64,000 bases of DNA from Seiridium cupressi (taxonomy: Eukaryota > Ascomycota > Sordariomycetes > Amphisphaeriales > Sporocadaceae), in the NCBI GenBank assembly GCA_036674765.1, contig JARVKI010000024.1, positions 62,001 to 126,000 of the forward strand, written 5' to 3'. Both the position numbers and the translations under genes were made by a program. The notes beneath the pieces are model-generated. The model made no database searches, had not been told where the DNA came from, and saw only the letters and a program-made list of their open reading frames with translations. The stretch's first letter is position 1. Each line of letters opens with the position of its first letter. Positions 22,594 through 35,041 of this stretch are shown here, one piece after another.

Positions 22594-25055
22594 TCATACT
22601 GTCTGCGATAGGTCTTGGTTGAGCCACTCCTGAGAGAACCAAGAAACCGACTCGAGGCCAGTATTGCCGAACGACTCGAAATTGAAATCGAACCCATCCA
22701 TTGCACCTTCGAAGGCATTGTTGTTGTCCAGTCCCTCGGGTGGATCCACGGGCGGGAGGTTCGGTTTTGGCATATTCATGTCGTTAATGTAGTTGGGTAC
22801 CTCTCCAAAGTTCACTGGCCTGGAAGCAGGAGTTGGCTGTGATACTGGCGTGTGGTGTTCCGAGCCACCGCTCATGTTGCTGTGGTTGAGAGGTGACAGT
22901 ATTGGCACAGATGGGGATTGTGTCGACGGAATCTCGCTATGGTCCACGATATTCATCTGATGGACTGGATTATGCCGTGAAAGGACTTGTCGAGGTGGGA
23001 TTCGAGAGGCGTCTGGGCTGCCTGGATAGCTGGGTGTTGTGCTAGCTGATAGACCGCGAGACACAAGTTTCTCAAGATCGGAATGCTGTTTACTGTTACT
23101 AAAACTGTCTACTAGACACGAAATTGAGAGGGACCTACTATAGCGAGACCTGCCGGGATGTGCATCATGTGCCTTGTAATCTGCAAACACTTTTGCGCAT
23201 GATCGTGCATTTGATCGGCTGTCAATTGGAACTCACTGCTCGAGTTCATATGATGAACGAAGTAAATCATCCGCGCGCATTGATAGGCACATGCGGAAAG
23301 GTCCAAATCGGTTACGGGAAGACCCCCGTCAAGTGAAAGGGTCAGCCTGAAAATGTCCACCATGGCTACAGCATGCTCATAGCATTGCCTTTCACACAAG
23401 GCCACGAATTGAGGTGGAAGTCTGTCCAGAGAAGAGCGGGGGAGGGCTTCCTTCAGGCCGGTCATAACAATCCGATAGAGATCACAATAACATTGCCGGA
23501 ACCAAATGTGGATCATGATAAACACACAAAGTCGAGGGGAATATGCGCGCAGTCGTAGATTGCTCTCGGAGAAGCGAAATGATGCTGGGAGATGTTCGTT
23601 AAATAGTTTCAGCTCCTGGGCAAGCACTTCAACGAGCCGTGGTAATTCGGCCAGCTCGGTTTCTGGCATGGCAATAACATTCTTGGTGCAGTAGAGGATC
23701 CTGCTCCGGATCCAGAGCAATCGTACATGGAGCGCCAATGACCCTACATCATCCGGGAACGGGGTAGTTGGGATCGGCTTCAAGTGTCCTGTGACCTGAG
23801 GAAGATCAAACTCAAAGTTTCGCTCATTGCATGGCAGTTGTACGTGGAGAGCTTCAGATGGAAGCAACGTAAAATCAGGGTAGCCCCCATTAATTCCAGA
23901 GTCGATTGTCAGAAACGCCCACATCAGTCTCCTCCGCGATTCCCTAGCCAGAAAGCACAAGTTCGGGTTTTCGTAGTTGAGCCGCAGCGCGTAGGCGAAC
24001 CGTCCAGCTAGCGATGCCAACATGAATGCAGATGTGAAGCGACGGTTCAGCATTCGGTGCTTCATGATGAAGACTAATGCTTGAATCTTGATTGTCGACG
24101 GGTTCTCCAAGTCGGCCAAGATCATCCTTTGGCACTCGTCGATGCACTTGGTTCCATACTCTCTCATACCCGGTCCCAGATCCGTAAGCAGTGATGTAAT
24201 GCCGACGAGCGCCAACAGCAGCGGCTTGTCCATCATCCCTGCATGATACCTCTGCATGAGAGAAGCGCGATGCATGAAAGAAAAGACCGGAACATGATGT
24301 ATGTGGCGGAAGAAGTTGTTAAATGTCCGTGTGATGATGGTCTCATCGGGGAATGTGATGTTTCTGCATGTCTGCGTTAGCAACAGCTCACTTGCTGAGA
24401 TGGGGTCAGCTGACGATTCGTGATTTGGAGGCCATGAGCTATATCCTCCGTTGAGATTTCCATGATCGTTCGGTCCCCTGACAGTTCTGGCACAGGCGTC
24501 TTCGGTGGTCATCCTCCTCTTCTCTGGGGGTTCCGACGAGACTGATTCATGATCCGAGTTACCTGGCTGTCCGGTTAGGGCGCCTCCCGACCTCTTCGTG
24601 GGACGATAGACACAATCGATTCCTTGGGCCTGACATCTTGCACAAGTCGGGGTCTCTCCACTGCATCGTGCTTTCCTTGAGTGGCAGTTGATGCAGGCGA
24701 GTCTCACCCGTCTTCGCGGCAGAGAGACTTGCGCATTGCTGTCGCCATCTCCCTGTGGGGATGTATCGGCAAACGAGCAAGTAAAGCCCAGGCGCTCACA
24801 GTTGGCGCACGAGGTGCCGTCACCAATTAGACATTTGACCTTTCTGAGACGACACGGTTGACATGTCTTCATTAGACAATAGTAAGCACGCCATTCGTTG
24901 GGAGCGGAGTGGTAAGTGGTGACGGTGAGACATACCCGTGTGTTGGACGAGCGCTTTGTTGTTCGGTTTGCCGGGTCGGCCACGGCCGCCTCAGCTGCGA
25001 TTTCCGCTGCGGTATCCTTCTCGGCCACCTCCAGGCTCATGTCTTCCATCTCCAT
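22594..25055 (-). CDS. Transcription factor with two tandem Zn2Cys6 clusters
   Basis: Three exons, 24936-25055, 23150-24866 and 22594-23111, give 784 residues. Intron 1 (24867-24935) begins GTATGT and would otherwise read through in frame. Intron 2 (23112-23149) is only 38 bases, so its borders are less sure. Two complete zinc clusters follow each other: Cys 42, 45, 52, 60, 63, 70 and Cys 98, 101, 108, 114, 117, 124, with the basic loops RLRKVK and HSRKAR. They are joined by an acidic/Gln linker and PRRRVR. A Fungal_trans-type regulatory domain follows (about 200-500, with NNFFRHIHHVPVFSFMHR and SRRRLMWAFLTIDSG). The C-terminal exon is rich in Ser, Pro and Asn with acidic-aromatic patches (MDGFDFNFESFG), a likely activation region. 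It is a nuclear regulator with unknown targets. The start at 25055 is the first ATG in exon 1. Confidence 0.85.
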
Positions 25056-27206
25056 GGCTGCGACGACAGCCTTCGTCAAGGGCAGGGCGGCATCAAATGT
25101 CTGCGACCGGGCATCCCACTAATGCAACGACTAAAGACCACAGAAATTGTCATCAGATGTAAGGATGAGTTCGGTTCGGGAGGAAACGCGGGGAGAGTGC
25201 AAGCCCCAAAAGTCGGTTTATCCTCGTCAAAAGCCTGAGCGAGCGTCTGGCGGGTGTGAGCAAGGCTTGGGCGTGCCGAGTCAGCGCTGTGATTCGGCAC
25301 CTTTCAGTGGCCGGACGCTGCGGTTTATCCACTAAAAAGCCAAGCGGTGACCCTGGGAGGATGAAGACCTACTGGATTGGGATCCATCGCATCATTCTGC
25401 GATCAAATTTGCATCGCACTTTCGGGAATGGCTCAGAGCACCTTGGCGCCCGTTTACGGAGTTCCTGCACTTCTTCCGATAAACCTGGAGTTAGCACAAC
25501 CCGCTACTAATGGTTTGCTTCCATTCCCTGACTAACCTAGTCCATCCCGTCTCCACGACCGATCCCGGACATGGAGATTTTGTTTACTTACAGGCCAGAA
25601 TTGGTAGAATCATGCTGCCAATGCTATTGCTTACCTCAATTATAGGGCTGACTGGGCCCGTGTGTACACATGTTCAGCAGTCAGATCGCTCTCACAAATT
25701 TGAAGGGACTGCGCAGCCACGTGCGCGGAAATGCATCTGGATGTACTCACTGGCATGAGGGGAGTGTCGCATGTCCGAGGGGTCGTCGCCACACTACCGA
25801 GCCTACTGACTGACCTTACCGAGAGCGACCTCGTTCGACTCTAGCATATCCCTGTGCCTGGGCCGAGCAATAGTAGGTATTAGTTAGACCAGGGAAATAT
25901 CCCATTTATCTCATTGGGGTGCGCTCGATAGATCTCTGGGAAGCACTTCTTGGATCATCGAGTTACCAGCAATACACTTGTGCCCGGCGTCGCTCGCCAG
26001 TTATGACCAACCCCAAGTCGTGGCCGGCACTACTTTCACTGCCAGTCATTACCGTAACAAGATTTCAGTGTTTTGCCATGCGCATTGGCGCGGCTTGTAA
26101 TACACACCGACATTACACAGACCTGTCAAACGTGTCCAAAATGGGATGCTGCCATTATAAGCAGCAATGTCGTGATGCCAGGGATTAAAATAAGCGGCGC
26201 ATAAACTCAGCCCAAGTCTTCGGGGAGCCTCATCTTTGGTACCTGCCACAAGCCGTCTGAATGGCTTCACGAGTTCGAACAAGCCGATGTCGTCATATGC
26301 CAGCCCAAGACGCTCTTTGACCGCGCTGCCTTCGCTGCCTTCTGATTTGGATCAGTCGGCAACACACTGGATGTCGGCAACGCGCGACACGGCAATGCAC
26401 TCTTACATAACCTGACGCACCCCCCTTGGCCAAAACTACACCCAATATCCAGGGTTGCTTTCATGATCTGCAGGTGTATTGCGTGATGGTGGAGTCTCAG
26501 TCGCAGGAGCTGTGGGTCAGTTTCTGCACGACGTCGGTTCTCGGTGAGCTCATCGGCACCCGGCGGCAGTCGGTGCGGGAGTCGGACGCACCCCGAACAA
26601 AACGACAAACATGATGCTCCATTGTCTGTCCACACTTTCGGCCACAGCACCGATCTTGATAGTTCCCGGACGGACTCAAGAGGGGAATAGCTATATCGAC
26701 GGACCATCAATTCTGGCAACGATTGCCATGCGCCGCCCGCGAAACCCTCCAGCTGCCCCACAAGGCGACCCTTAGCTGAGCGCACGACCGACGACAGCCA
26801 CAGTAGGATATATCCGCTCTGCTTTGACGAGCTTTGAAAGGTAGGGAACAAATGCGAATCACTCAACCTCTACTTGGCGACACCCAATGGAGACGTTGCC
26901 AATCCGACAAAGCGAAGAAAGAATCATATAAACAGCACACTTCTCCTCGCAAATTACAAGATACTCGTCTATCTCGATATCTTACCGATCCAGCCACTGG
27001 GAATGAAAGCCTGCTCAATCTGATGTTGACCTTGAAAGGCAATATCAGAAGATACTTGTGTTCAAAGGCTCAGCAATTTCACATGCCCGCCATCTCTATT
27101 TCGAACACCACTATCGGAATTCGCGATCGGCTGCATTATCTACACCTGCTCAACACTTGTACTGCAAATTCGCTTGTCGTGCCTCTACAACGATACCAGA
27201 ACCCAT
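25056..27206. other. Long intergenic region
   Basis: About 2.15 kb between the tandem zinc-cluster gene promoter and the 3' end of the AAA+ gene. Frames at 25510-25758, 25919-26188, 26267-26866 and 26834-27349 lack family features. The longest minus-strand frame starts only with TTG, and the longest plus-strand frame runs into the antisense of the AAA+ gene. I see no supported gene. Confidence 0.5.
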
Positions 27207-30200
27207 TTAGCTGCCATCAAGCAGTCTCGAAGCCTCTGCATCTGACAGATAATGGCTCCCACCCTGGCAACGCCATCCTGCGTCCACTTTGTCCCACTGG
27301 AATCCAGCCACGCATGGCTGCAGTTGTTGTAGTTTCTTTTGTTGTTTAGCCAGCTCCTTCTGCTTTGTTTCTTCCTGAGACTCCTGCTGCACCTTGTTGT
27401 TTGGCTGTGGCTCTGGCTCTGGTGCTTTCTTCCTATCCGCCTGAACCCGCTTCTTTTTCTCATACATGATCCTGGCCACGGCTCTAGCTGAGTGATTCGT
27501 ACGCTTCTCGTTGATCCGCTGCGGCGCCGCCTGTGGGACAAACGACTGATTGAAATGATACTTCTGTTTCTTTGATACTCGTTCGTATCCTACCTTGGTA
27601 GCAATGCTACGCTTCTTGTCACGACTTACTATGCTGTTCTTTCCATTTGCCTCTCGTGTACGTTTCGTAGGAGCTGAAGCTGTCTTCGTCTCGAATGGGA
27701 TCATATCGAGGTCCTGCTCGCGTGCCCCCTCTTGCATGTAGCTTTTTACAGCCTGGCTTATGCTAATTGGTCTTACTTTTTTCATACTATCGATCTGTTC
27801 CAGCACCGTTTTCAACGCGACTTTCAAGGGCAGCACGGAAGTGTCACTCTTTAGGATCGTCTGGGTACGAATGCTGGCGCACAATGTCTCGACGTCACGG
27901 GCATTGCCCCACCCCGACCGAGGTACAAGCTCCCTCATATGCTCGAGGAGTTGTATCCAATTTGGCACATTCTCCCGCCAGGGTTTGATCTCAGAGGCGT
28001 CATATGATGAAGAGGCCAACAACTTATGCAGAAGCTCTGCGCTGGTAGCTGGGCTGAGGTCGGCGAAGTTAAATACTTCGGTGAATCTACTCTGCATACC
28101 AGGTTGCAGACTCATCAAACGATCGATGCCGTCATCATAGCCAGCGAGAATGACAATCATCTTGGACTTGAACTGAGGCAGCGTCAGGCAAGTGTTGATC
28201 TCGTCGAGAACTTCCTTGCCGAAACTGGATTCCCCAAGGAGATACGCCTCGTCGATGAATAACACTTTCCCCAAAGCGGATTCGATGACCTTTCGCGTCT
28301 TCTTGACTGTGTGGCCTATATAGGAGCCAATTAGATCCTTTGCTGACACTTCAACCACGTCGGCTGACGCTAATACGCCTAGACTCTCATAAACCACACC
28401 CATTTTTCGAGCTGTGCTCGTTTTGCCCGTCCCTGTCTCAGTGGTCAGCAAAGTTATCATTTCTACGACATCGCATGATCGTACCTGGAGGACCCTTGAA
28501 CAATATGGCATATGGCACCGAGTCTCGTACACCCATGAAGCCGTCTGGCATGGATTTCTTGAGTTCGTTGAGCTTCAAAGCAAGCTCTTGCCAGTCTTCA
28601 AGCTTCTTGATGATACTCTCAAGTCCAACAACGCCCGAGAAGAGTTTTCTGACGTTGACCTTGGGATTTTTGACCCGATCGAAGAAGGGATCGATATCAG
28701 TAGGTTCGAGATTGACCGGGGCATTTTTCTCAGCACTGCTAGAAAACTCCATCCTAGCAGTGTACCGCTTTTGTGCGTAGTTGATGAGATTATCCACGGC
28801 ACCAGCATTTGCGAAGTCGAGCTTTTGACGTTGACGATCGATTACATCCATAGCTATCTCTTCGGCTTTGTCACTACACGACATGCCATTCTTCCTGAGT
28901 TTCATGCGCCAGATCTGTTGGATTTCGTCCCGAGTGTAATCTCCGAACACGAAAGCGGACTCTAGTGGAAAACGCCGGGCGAGTCCCTCGTTTCCATCTC
29001 GGATCATATCCTCCATCTTCTTCTTGTAGCCCAGGAGAATCACGCAGCGGTCTTCTATCACGTCTCCTCGGACTTCAGCGACAAGCGTGTCAACGATAGA
29101 TGACTTGTACGGGTCTCTACGTTCTGGGCTGTCCGAGGCAGCAAATTGGTAAGCCTCATCAATGATCAGTACCTTGCCCTTGGCACTTTCAAGGATGCTC
29201 TTCGTCTTTGTCTCCGAGACGCCGACTGCATCGCCAATGAAATCGGTGGGCCGTTTCTCAATCACCTCGCCGTTACTCAGTAAGCCTAGATGCGCCAGAA
29301 TCTTTCCGTACAAAGTTGCTACAGTGGTTTTACCAGTTCCAGGCGGTCCCAAGAACATCGTGTTGAGATTACACCGCAGTGTGGGCCTGTCCTGGAGCTC
29401 TAGCCGGAAGTTGTCCTGTATGAGATTCACCAGGGTCTCTATCGACTTTTTGACCTTGGTGAGACCGATCATGCTAGATAATTCCCTCCAGGCCGGAATG
29501 TCGTCCAATTTGATGGTATCGGCCGGGCCAAGGATATCGTACTGTGTCAGCGTGGGAGGGCCAGGCTTTTGAGTATAAAGGTGTGGGTTCTGGGCATAGT
29601 CTTGCTCGAAGAGAGCATATCTCTGAGCTCGTCTCTCGCAAATTTTATCAAGCGTATTCTTGACCTCCCTTGCATTCGCAAATCCATCTCGACCGCGGCC
29701 CTGGCCGATGCGTTGGGCAACAAGCCGGCAGAAGAAATTAGGCTCGTCCAATTTCCCTGCGTACTGCTCAATGCCCATCCCATTCTTGAATTTTTCCCTG
29801 ATCTTTGCTTCCAGTATCTGTTGGAGCTCCTTATCCGTGTAGTCCTCGAACTTGAAGGTCCAAGGCAGACGACTAGGCAAGCCGGGGTTATGGCTGTACA
29901 CTTTTTCCATCTGAGATTTGTAGCCCGCGAAGATGAAGACAATCTTTCCCCTGAGCTGCTCCATCTCGCCCAAGAGATAGTCGAGCACTGCAGTTCCGCC
30001 ACTATTATTCCCGTTGACTAGCTGATAGGTCTCGTCGATGAACAAGGCGCCTCCTCCATTCTGCAGCATCTCCTCAAGCATTTCCTTGACCTTGGTTACA
30101 CCTTCACTGGCCAGCAACGAGCCGCTAGTTTCCTTGTACACCCAATTCCGGCCAAGGCCAAAGACGTTAAGCTCCTGCAGCAATTCCGAGTACAACTTTG

Positions 30201-30670
30201 CGACTGTTGTTTTGCCTACATATCGTTAGTTTTATATATGATGATCGAGTTTCTTGGTCGAATTCCCACCTGTCCCGGGATTCCCGAGGAAGACAGCATT
30301 AAAGCGCTCCATCTTGATATCGACGCCTTCATAGCTCAAGATTCTGACCTTGTTCTTGACGTCAAGGAACTTTTGTTTCACTTCCTCCAGGCCGATCATG
30401 TACATGAGTTTGTCCAAAGTCGGGCTCCAATCGCCCGTAGACAATCGCCACTTCCATTGCTCGGCGGCAGATTTTGAGACCGACACTGAGTTATAGGCGT
30501 AGGAAAAATTAGCATGTGGTGTTCGATAGTAGATGGGTCATCTGCGGGCTTTATATGTAGAGTATCTCATGTACCTTTGATCCCTGTCGAAACTGGATCA
30601 AAGCCGTGGAACCGTAGACACGTTCTGCCGCCTTCGACGGGATGGGTTCGAGTTGACTCGGAGTTTCCAT
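27207..30670 (-). CDS. CbbX/CfxQ-type AAA+ ATPase with three AAA modules
   Basis: Exons 30270-30485, 28485-30215 and 27207-28432 join in frame across introns 30216-30269 and 28433-28484. Both introns interrupt a Walker A motif, between GNPGTG and KTT and within GPPGTGKTS. A first exon from ATG 30670 (METPSQLEPIPSKAAERVY) is likely. The simple GTACAT donor gives the wrong phase, so that junction is unresolved. Three AAA modules follow, with Walker A GNPGTGKTT, GPPGTGKTTVA and GPPGTGKTSTA and Walker B LFIDETYQL, VLIIDEAYQF and VLFIDEAYLL. They are followed by a long Lys/Gln-rich helical, probably coiled-coil region and a terminal CVAGFQWDK..WRCQGGSHYLSD motif seen in fungal members of this family. 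Homologues in bacteria and plastids are Rubisco activases, but fungi lack Rubisco. The fungal proteins have no settled role; remodelling of a protein partner by ATP hydrolysis is inferred. The product is about 1,077 residues. Confidence 0.85.
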
Positions 30671-31008
30671 GATTGTGAGCTGGAAATATCAGACATGCTT
30701 TCCAATACTAGGGGCGGTGCATGCTAGACACTTCTACCAAGACCAAACGCAGGACAATATTCCAAGACTTGGCAGAAAAGGAGAGATAAACCAAAGAATC
30801 GGTTACCATGAATATCTAATAGACTCGCACATCAAATGACCCGTATACAACATTGAGGCTCCATGTAAAAAGATGCTCGGTTCCCAGTACCAACATTGCG
30901 TACATGTATGTTTCTTATATTACGTAGTCGTAAAAATAAACCCAATTTTTACTGCTTTATCTTCTTTTCTTCTTTTGTGTATAATGCCGGCTCCAAACTC
31001 CGACAATT
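30671..31008. other. Intergenic region
   Basis: About 340 AT-rich bases: the 5' region of the AAA+ gene and the 3' end of the following permease gene, both on the minus strand. Nothing else seen. Confidence 0.4.
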
Positions 31009-32712
31009 TCAGTCAAGCTTTCTTACGTACTCAACTGGTCCGACGTATCGATGTCTGCCACTGAAGAAGTAGTATACCAGTGAGAATACCACCACGACTC
31101 CGTAAATTAGTATATTCCAATTCATCCCGGCAGCGCTAGGGCCAGGCGTGACCGGGAAGAATGATAGAACGAAGAAGACAACAAGGAATACCTCAGACGC
31201 AATGTTGATGGCCAACCCCCATTTCCCAAGTTCAAGCTTTGAAGGCAAGAGGGGATTCTTTGTCCAACGTCGCCAGACCATGCACCCGATGGAGCACATG
31301 TAGCTCGAAAGTAATGATGTGGTTGCCAATGATGTGATCGAGTTCAACGCGACGGGTGAGCCGATGTTGATGAGCGAAAGCAAGCTGGAAGCCACGAAGG
31401 TCGTAAAGACAGCGTTCAGAGGAAGATCCCATCCGGGTCTGACGTTGGCGAACCAGGAGCTGAAAGGAAGACCTTCGTCGCGGGCGAAGGCGTAAAGCTG
31501 CCGTGAAGCTGTCGCAACTATGGTGAGGTTCGAAAAAATAGCTATGAAGATGATTATGACAGCCATCACACTCGCACCGCCAATCGACTGGGTCGTGTTG
31601 TAGAAGACTTGCATGTACGGGTATCCAGTAGGAGAACCAAGGATATCGTTCAAGTCACCAAGACAGAAGCAGTAGGTGATGACCATGACCCAGCCCAAGG
31701 CTCCGTTGAAAATTGTGGTCGCAATCATCGATCGGGGTATAACCTTCGCCGCGTCGCGCACCTCCTCAGCCATATGCACTGCGGCATCCGCTCCCAAAAG
31801 AGGTAGAACGCCAGCAGTAATTCCCACAAGAGTGCTTCCTCCTAAACTGCCCCAGCCTCCACCATCGCTGAACTCAGTGAAAACGGCTTTCGCATCGGCT
31901 CTTGGAGAGAGGACCCAAAGCGTTACTAGAACCCCGATGAACCCAAACAGGTGGACGATGAGAACAGCCGCCTGGATAATCGGCAGCCTTCGAGCCAGGG
32001 CAGTATTGAAGAAAACGGCGAAAGCAGCCACCGCAATTGTGATAAGTGTCCCGTGCCACTGTTTAGGGGCATACTCGGGATAGTTCAAAACCACCAGGCC
32101 CTGGATCTGTGTGCCGGCCAGGTATGCCGTTGCGGCACAGGAGGTTTGCCACCCGAGAACACACAGCCATCCCATTAGATAACTGAGGAATTTTTGATGC
32201 TTCCTCGGGGCGAATTCTGAGACCCAATGGTATTGTCCACTCGTCGTGGGAGCCCTATCGCCGATGAGTCGGATATCGCCCACACGGCTCTGAGCCACCT
32301 ACATTGAACCCATCTCGGCCATTGAAACGTTGATCAGAATGAAGCCAATCCAGCTCAGAAGCGAAATCCAGATGAGACCAGCAGTACCGCCATTGATCAG
32401 ACCAATCGTGGAAAGGCTATGCAAGGTCAGGTAAGGCTGTCTCTCGTCGGAGCCGCTTCTCAATCACTCACCTTAGACAAGCCTCCCACGAGGACATCAA
32501 AATCATAGAAAAGCCGAATATGGAAAAGAAGCGAAAGTTTCTCTGAGCTGTTTCAGCATCCCTAGGTAAGATTGAGGTGTCAAACATACTCGCAATTCCT
32601 GGACCTTGCCCATTCGCAACATGTCTACGCGGTCCTCCGTGTTGCCCTGCTTCTCATCATCACCACTCTCCAGCACCTGGTGCTCTGCTTGCGACTTCGG
32701 CTCGTTCCCCAT
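31009..32712 (-). CDS. APC-superfamily amino-acid/GABA/choline permease
   Basis: Four exons, 32590-32712, 32472-32542, 32303-32416 and 31009-32254, with introns 32543-32589, 32417-32471 and 32255-32302, join to 517 residues. The N-terminus is hydrophilic and acidic (ESGDDEKQGN). It is followed by GKVQELRRNFRFFSIFGFSMILMSSWEA and TIGLINGGTAGLIWISLLSWIGF. This matches the fungal branch of the APC family that contains the GABA permease Uga4 and choline/amino-acid transporters (BAT type). About twelve hydrophobic helices can be counted. Conserved stretches include APTTSGQYHWVSEFAP and DAAVHMAEEVRDAAKVIPRSM, the loop after helix 5. The product is likely a proton-coupled plasma- or vacuolar-membrane importer. 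The substrate cannot be fixed. The start ATG at 32712 is the first in frame. Confidence 0.88.
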
Positions 32713-33373
32713 TTCTGGATTAGACACGGTAAATCAAAATGCAATTCGATTGCAGCGAGGCGCAAGCAGCAGGTAGTCGTCCGGAAAGGGGGCAGAGCTG
32801 ACCGAGATTGTGGTATCGCTATATAAGAGGCAGGGGCAGCGAATTAAGTAGCGGGAGATGCCCAGCACCAATCGACTTTGCCATCCAAGTCCCGAGATTG
32901 TGCGACCTGCTAGCGTGGCTGCCGCTCATGTTAACTTCGTGTGCCTAGGTCGCATTCGTGGGTGAAACCACATGCCGGGCGGCATACCAACTGGAGACAC
33001 ACCGTGCTTTTTTCCAGCCATATCAGACCGAGCACTAATCTGCACGCTCAGCGCTGCAGCTGCAGCTGCAGCCGGGATAACCTAAGGAACAAATGATTCA
33101 ACTAGATCTGGTGGTGTGTTTAACTCGCAACACAACCAACTGCCGCGGCCCCGGTCGGAGATATCATGATCACTCATTGCAGTAGTCTGGGCCGATCTTC
33201 TGCAATGGTGCATTGGAGGGTATCATTGTCGATGATGGACCGCATCAATATGCAATGCAGACTTCGTATGGGGGGCGTAGTCTATTGCTAGTTCCCCCCC
33301 CTCTGCTGCCTGACCATTTGCGCGCCCTGACCATTGAGCGCCGTAGACACGGCAAGCGAGCGTGAGTTAGGCC
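32713..33373. promoter_or_regulatory. Divergent promoter region, permease and GNAT genes
   Basis: 660 bases between two divergent genes, so it carries both promoters. It contains a GCTGCA repeat at 33053-33072 and a C7 run near 33295. No other structure recognised. Confidence 0.45.
33053..33072. repeat. GCTGCA hexanucleotide repeat
   Basis: Three and a third tandem GCTGCA units inside the divergent promoter region. The unit contains overlapping CAGCTG E-box-like palindromes that could bind bHLH-type regulators; this is inference. Confidence 0.6.
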
Positions 33374-34294
33374 ATGGTTATTTCAAATTCGGAAGTCAAG
33401 TTGTCGGCGCCATTTCGTATTGAAAGGGGTCGGATTCGCTCTACTCGCGACCTGCAGTGTCCCGTTGACAGCCAATGCACTATGCCTCCAGGAGGCTCAG
33501 CAATCAAACAGCGCGAAGCGCGCTACTCCGACATACTAGCGATTGCCCGGGCGAACGCTTCATCCTTCTTTGACGACAGTTTATTCGGCGATCTCATACA
33601 CCCACGCCGGAAAGAATATCCTGATGACGTATATTTGTTCTACCTCCGAAGCCTTCGCATTGGATTCTGGGACTACAGAACAAAATGGTTGGTCGCAGTT
33701 GCGGAGGATGCGAATGGCAAAGAGACAATCGTCGGGTTTGCGAAGTGGCTACGTGTGGGGTCTGGCGGGCAATCGATGGATTGCCCATGGTATGATCCTC
33801 GTAGGTCGCCATTCTAGTCCGGACTCTCTATCTTCATCAGGTCGCGATTCAAGAGACTGCTGCCTACACTGACACACAGTGTCCTAGGGAGTCTGCTGAA
33901 GCCATTATCGTCACAGGCGATGCGGATTCACGCCTTGATATGGCCCAACCGTGCCGTTGACCCCGAAAAGGAAGATGTCTTCACAAGCTTGGCACCATTT
34001 ACGGCGAGCCTGTGGAGCGGTGAGCGTGCTGAGTCCTGGTTGCTGGATTTGCTGGCCGTAGTTCCATACTACCAAGGGAAAGGTGTTGGCCGGTTGCTCG
34101 TAAAATGGGGACTTGATCGCGCCCAAGAGGACGGAATTTGCGCATCAGTCATGAGTGCATGGAACAAGGACGAGTTTTACCGTAAAGCTGGATTTGAGAT
34201 TCAGGACGGATCGGGTACCACGGGCGAAGGCAATCCGCTGGCTGATGTCCCTGGAGGGAATGTATGGTGGAAGATGCCGAGGGTAAGGGCCTAG
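33374..34294 (+). CDS. GNAT-family N-acetyltransferase
   Basis: Two exons, 33374-33800 and 33888-34294. The GTAGGT donor and the CCTAG acceptor at 33887 keep the frame (277 residues). An earlier AG at 33879 would give a stop. GNAT enzymes transfer acetyl from acetyl-CoA to an amine. The acetyl-CoA loop is LLAVVPYYQGKGVGRLLVKWGL (Q/R-x-x-G-x-G/A type), preceded by ESW and followed by a second motif SVMSAWNKDEFYRKAGFE. The N-terminal half reads REARYSDILAIARANASSFFDDSLF, the usual first strand and helix of fungal small GNATs. An alternative start at 33482 (MPPGGSAIKQ) fits the family better and would remove 36 unusual residues. Substrate unknown; probably a small amine or amino acid. Confidence 0.8.
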
Positions 34295-35041
34295 CTAGGT
34301 ACGATCTCACCTTAATATACTCATTTGCTGTTGATGTTTATCGTGAAAGGAAATATATAGGTCGTAAGCTATGCTGAAATATTATTTATCAAACCTAGGG
34401 AGGGATAGAGCCAGTCAATAGATCAGCGCCCAGCTCTCTACCGGCAAACCTGTTCCGAATATGGCATCTATCAAGTCTCAATCGTTGATCATCGGATGCT
34501 CAATACGACTCATTGGTTCATCCCTTCTTTTCCCCATCTTGCCGTGACAAGTGACCGGTTCCCCAGAGCGGCTCAATGTTAGTTTGAGGGGAACAGCTGG
34601 GGTAGTGGACCCTGAGATGCAGCACACGCCAATCGGCACTCTTCACCATAGGCGAAACTTGCCTGTTCTGCTAGCGTATTACTTCTTGGAGCAGACCGGG
34701 CAGGTCGGCCCCGCCACCTTCTGGTATCTCTACGTTCATAATAGTGGAGGGGAGGAGATGGAACGCATTAGCTCTTTGCTGCAAGTTGCTCAACAGACAG
34801 AAGAGACTCGTAACCTTCCAAGAAAGCCAGAAATGGAAATGTTTTAACTCGGTGTGGTCAACCACGCCGAGCCGAGACTCGACCGAAGCTCGTGACCGTG
34901 ATTGATATGTTTCTTTATAAAGGGTCGTCATCCTCACTGGTGATTGAGTAGTTGGTATCATCGTAGAGTTGGACTCAATTGGCAGTGTGCAGAGTTGGAT
35001 ACCCGACCTGAAAATCCTTAATTCCTCCTTGAAACTCCACA
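34295..35041. other. Intergenic region
   Basis: About 750 bases holding the GNAT 3' end and the promoter of the oxidoreductase gene. The frame over 34551-34847 has no recognisable features. Confidence 0.4.

Noticed and set aside
26267..26866. 199-codon minus-strand frame
   Set aside because: Starts only with TTG, has no family features and lies in a promoter/intergenic region; composition looks random.
26834..27349. 171-codon plus-strand frame
   Set aside because: Non-standard start, no recognisable domain, and its 3' end runs over the antisense of the AAA+ gene.
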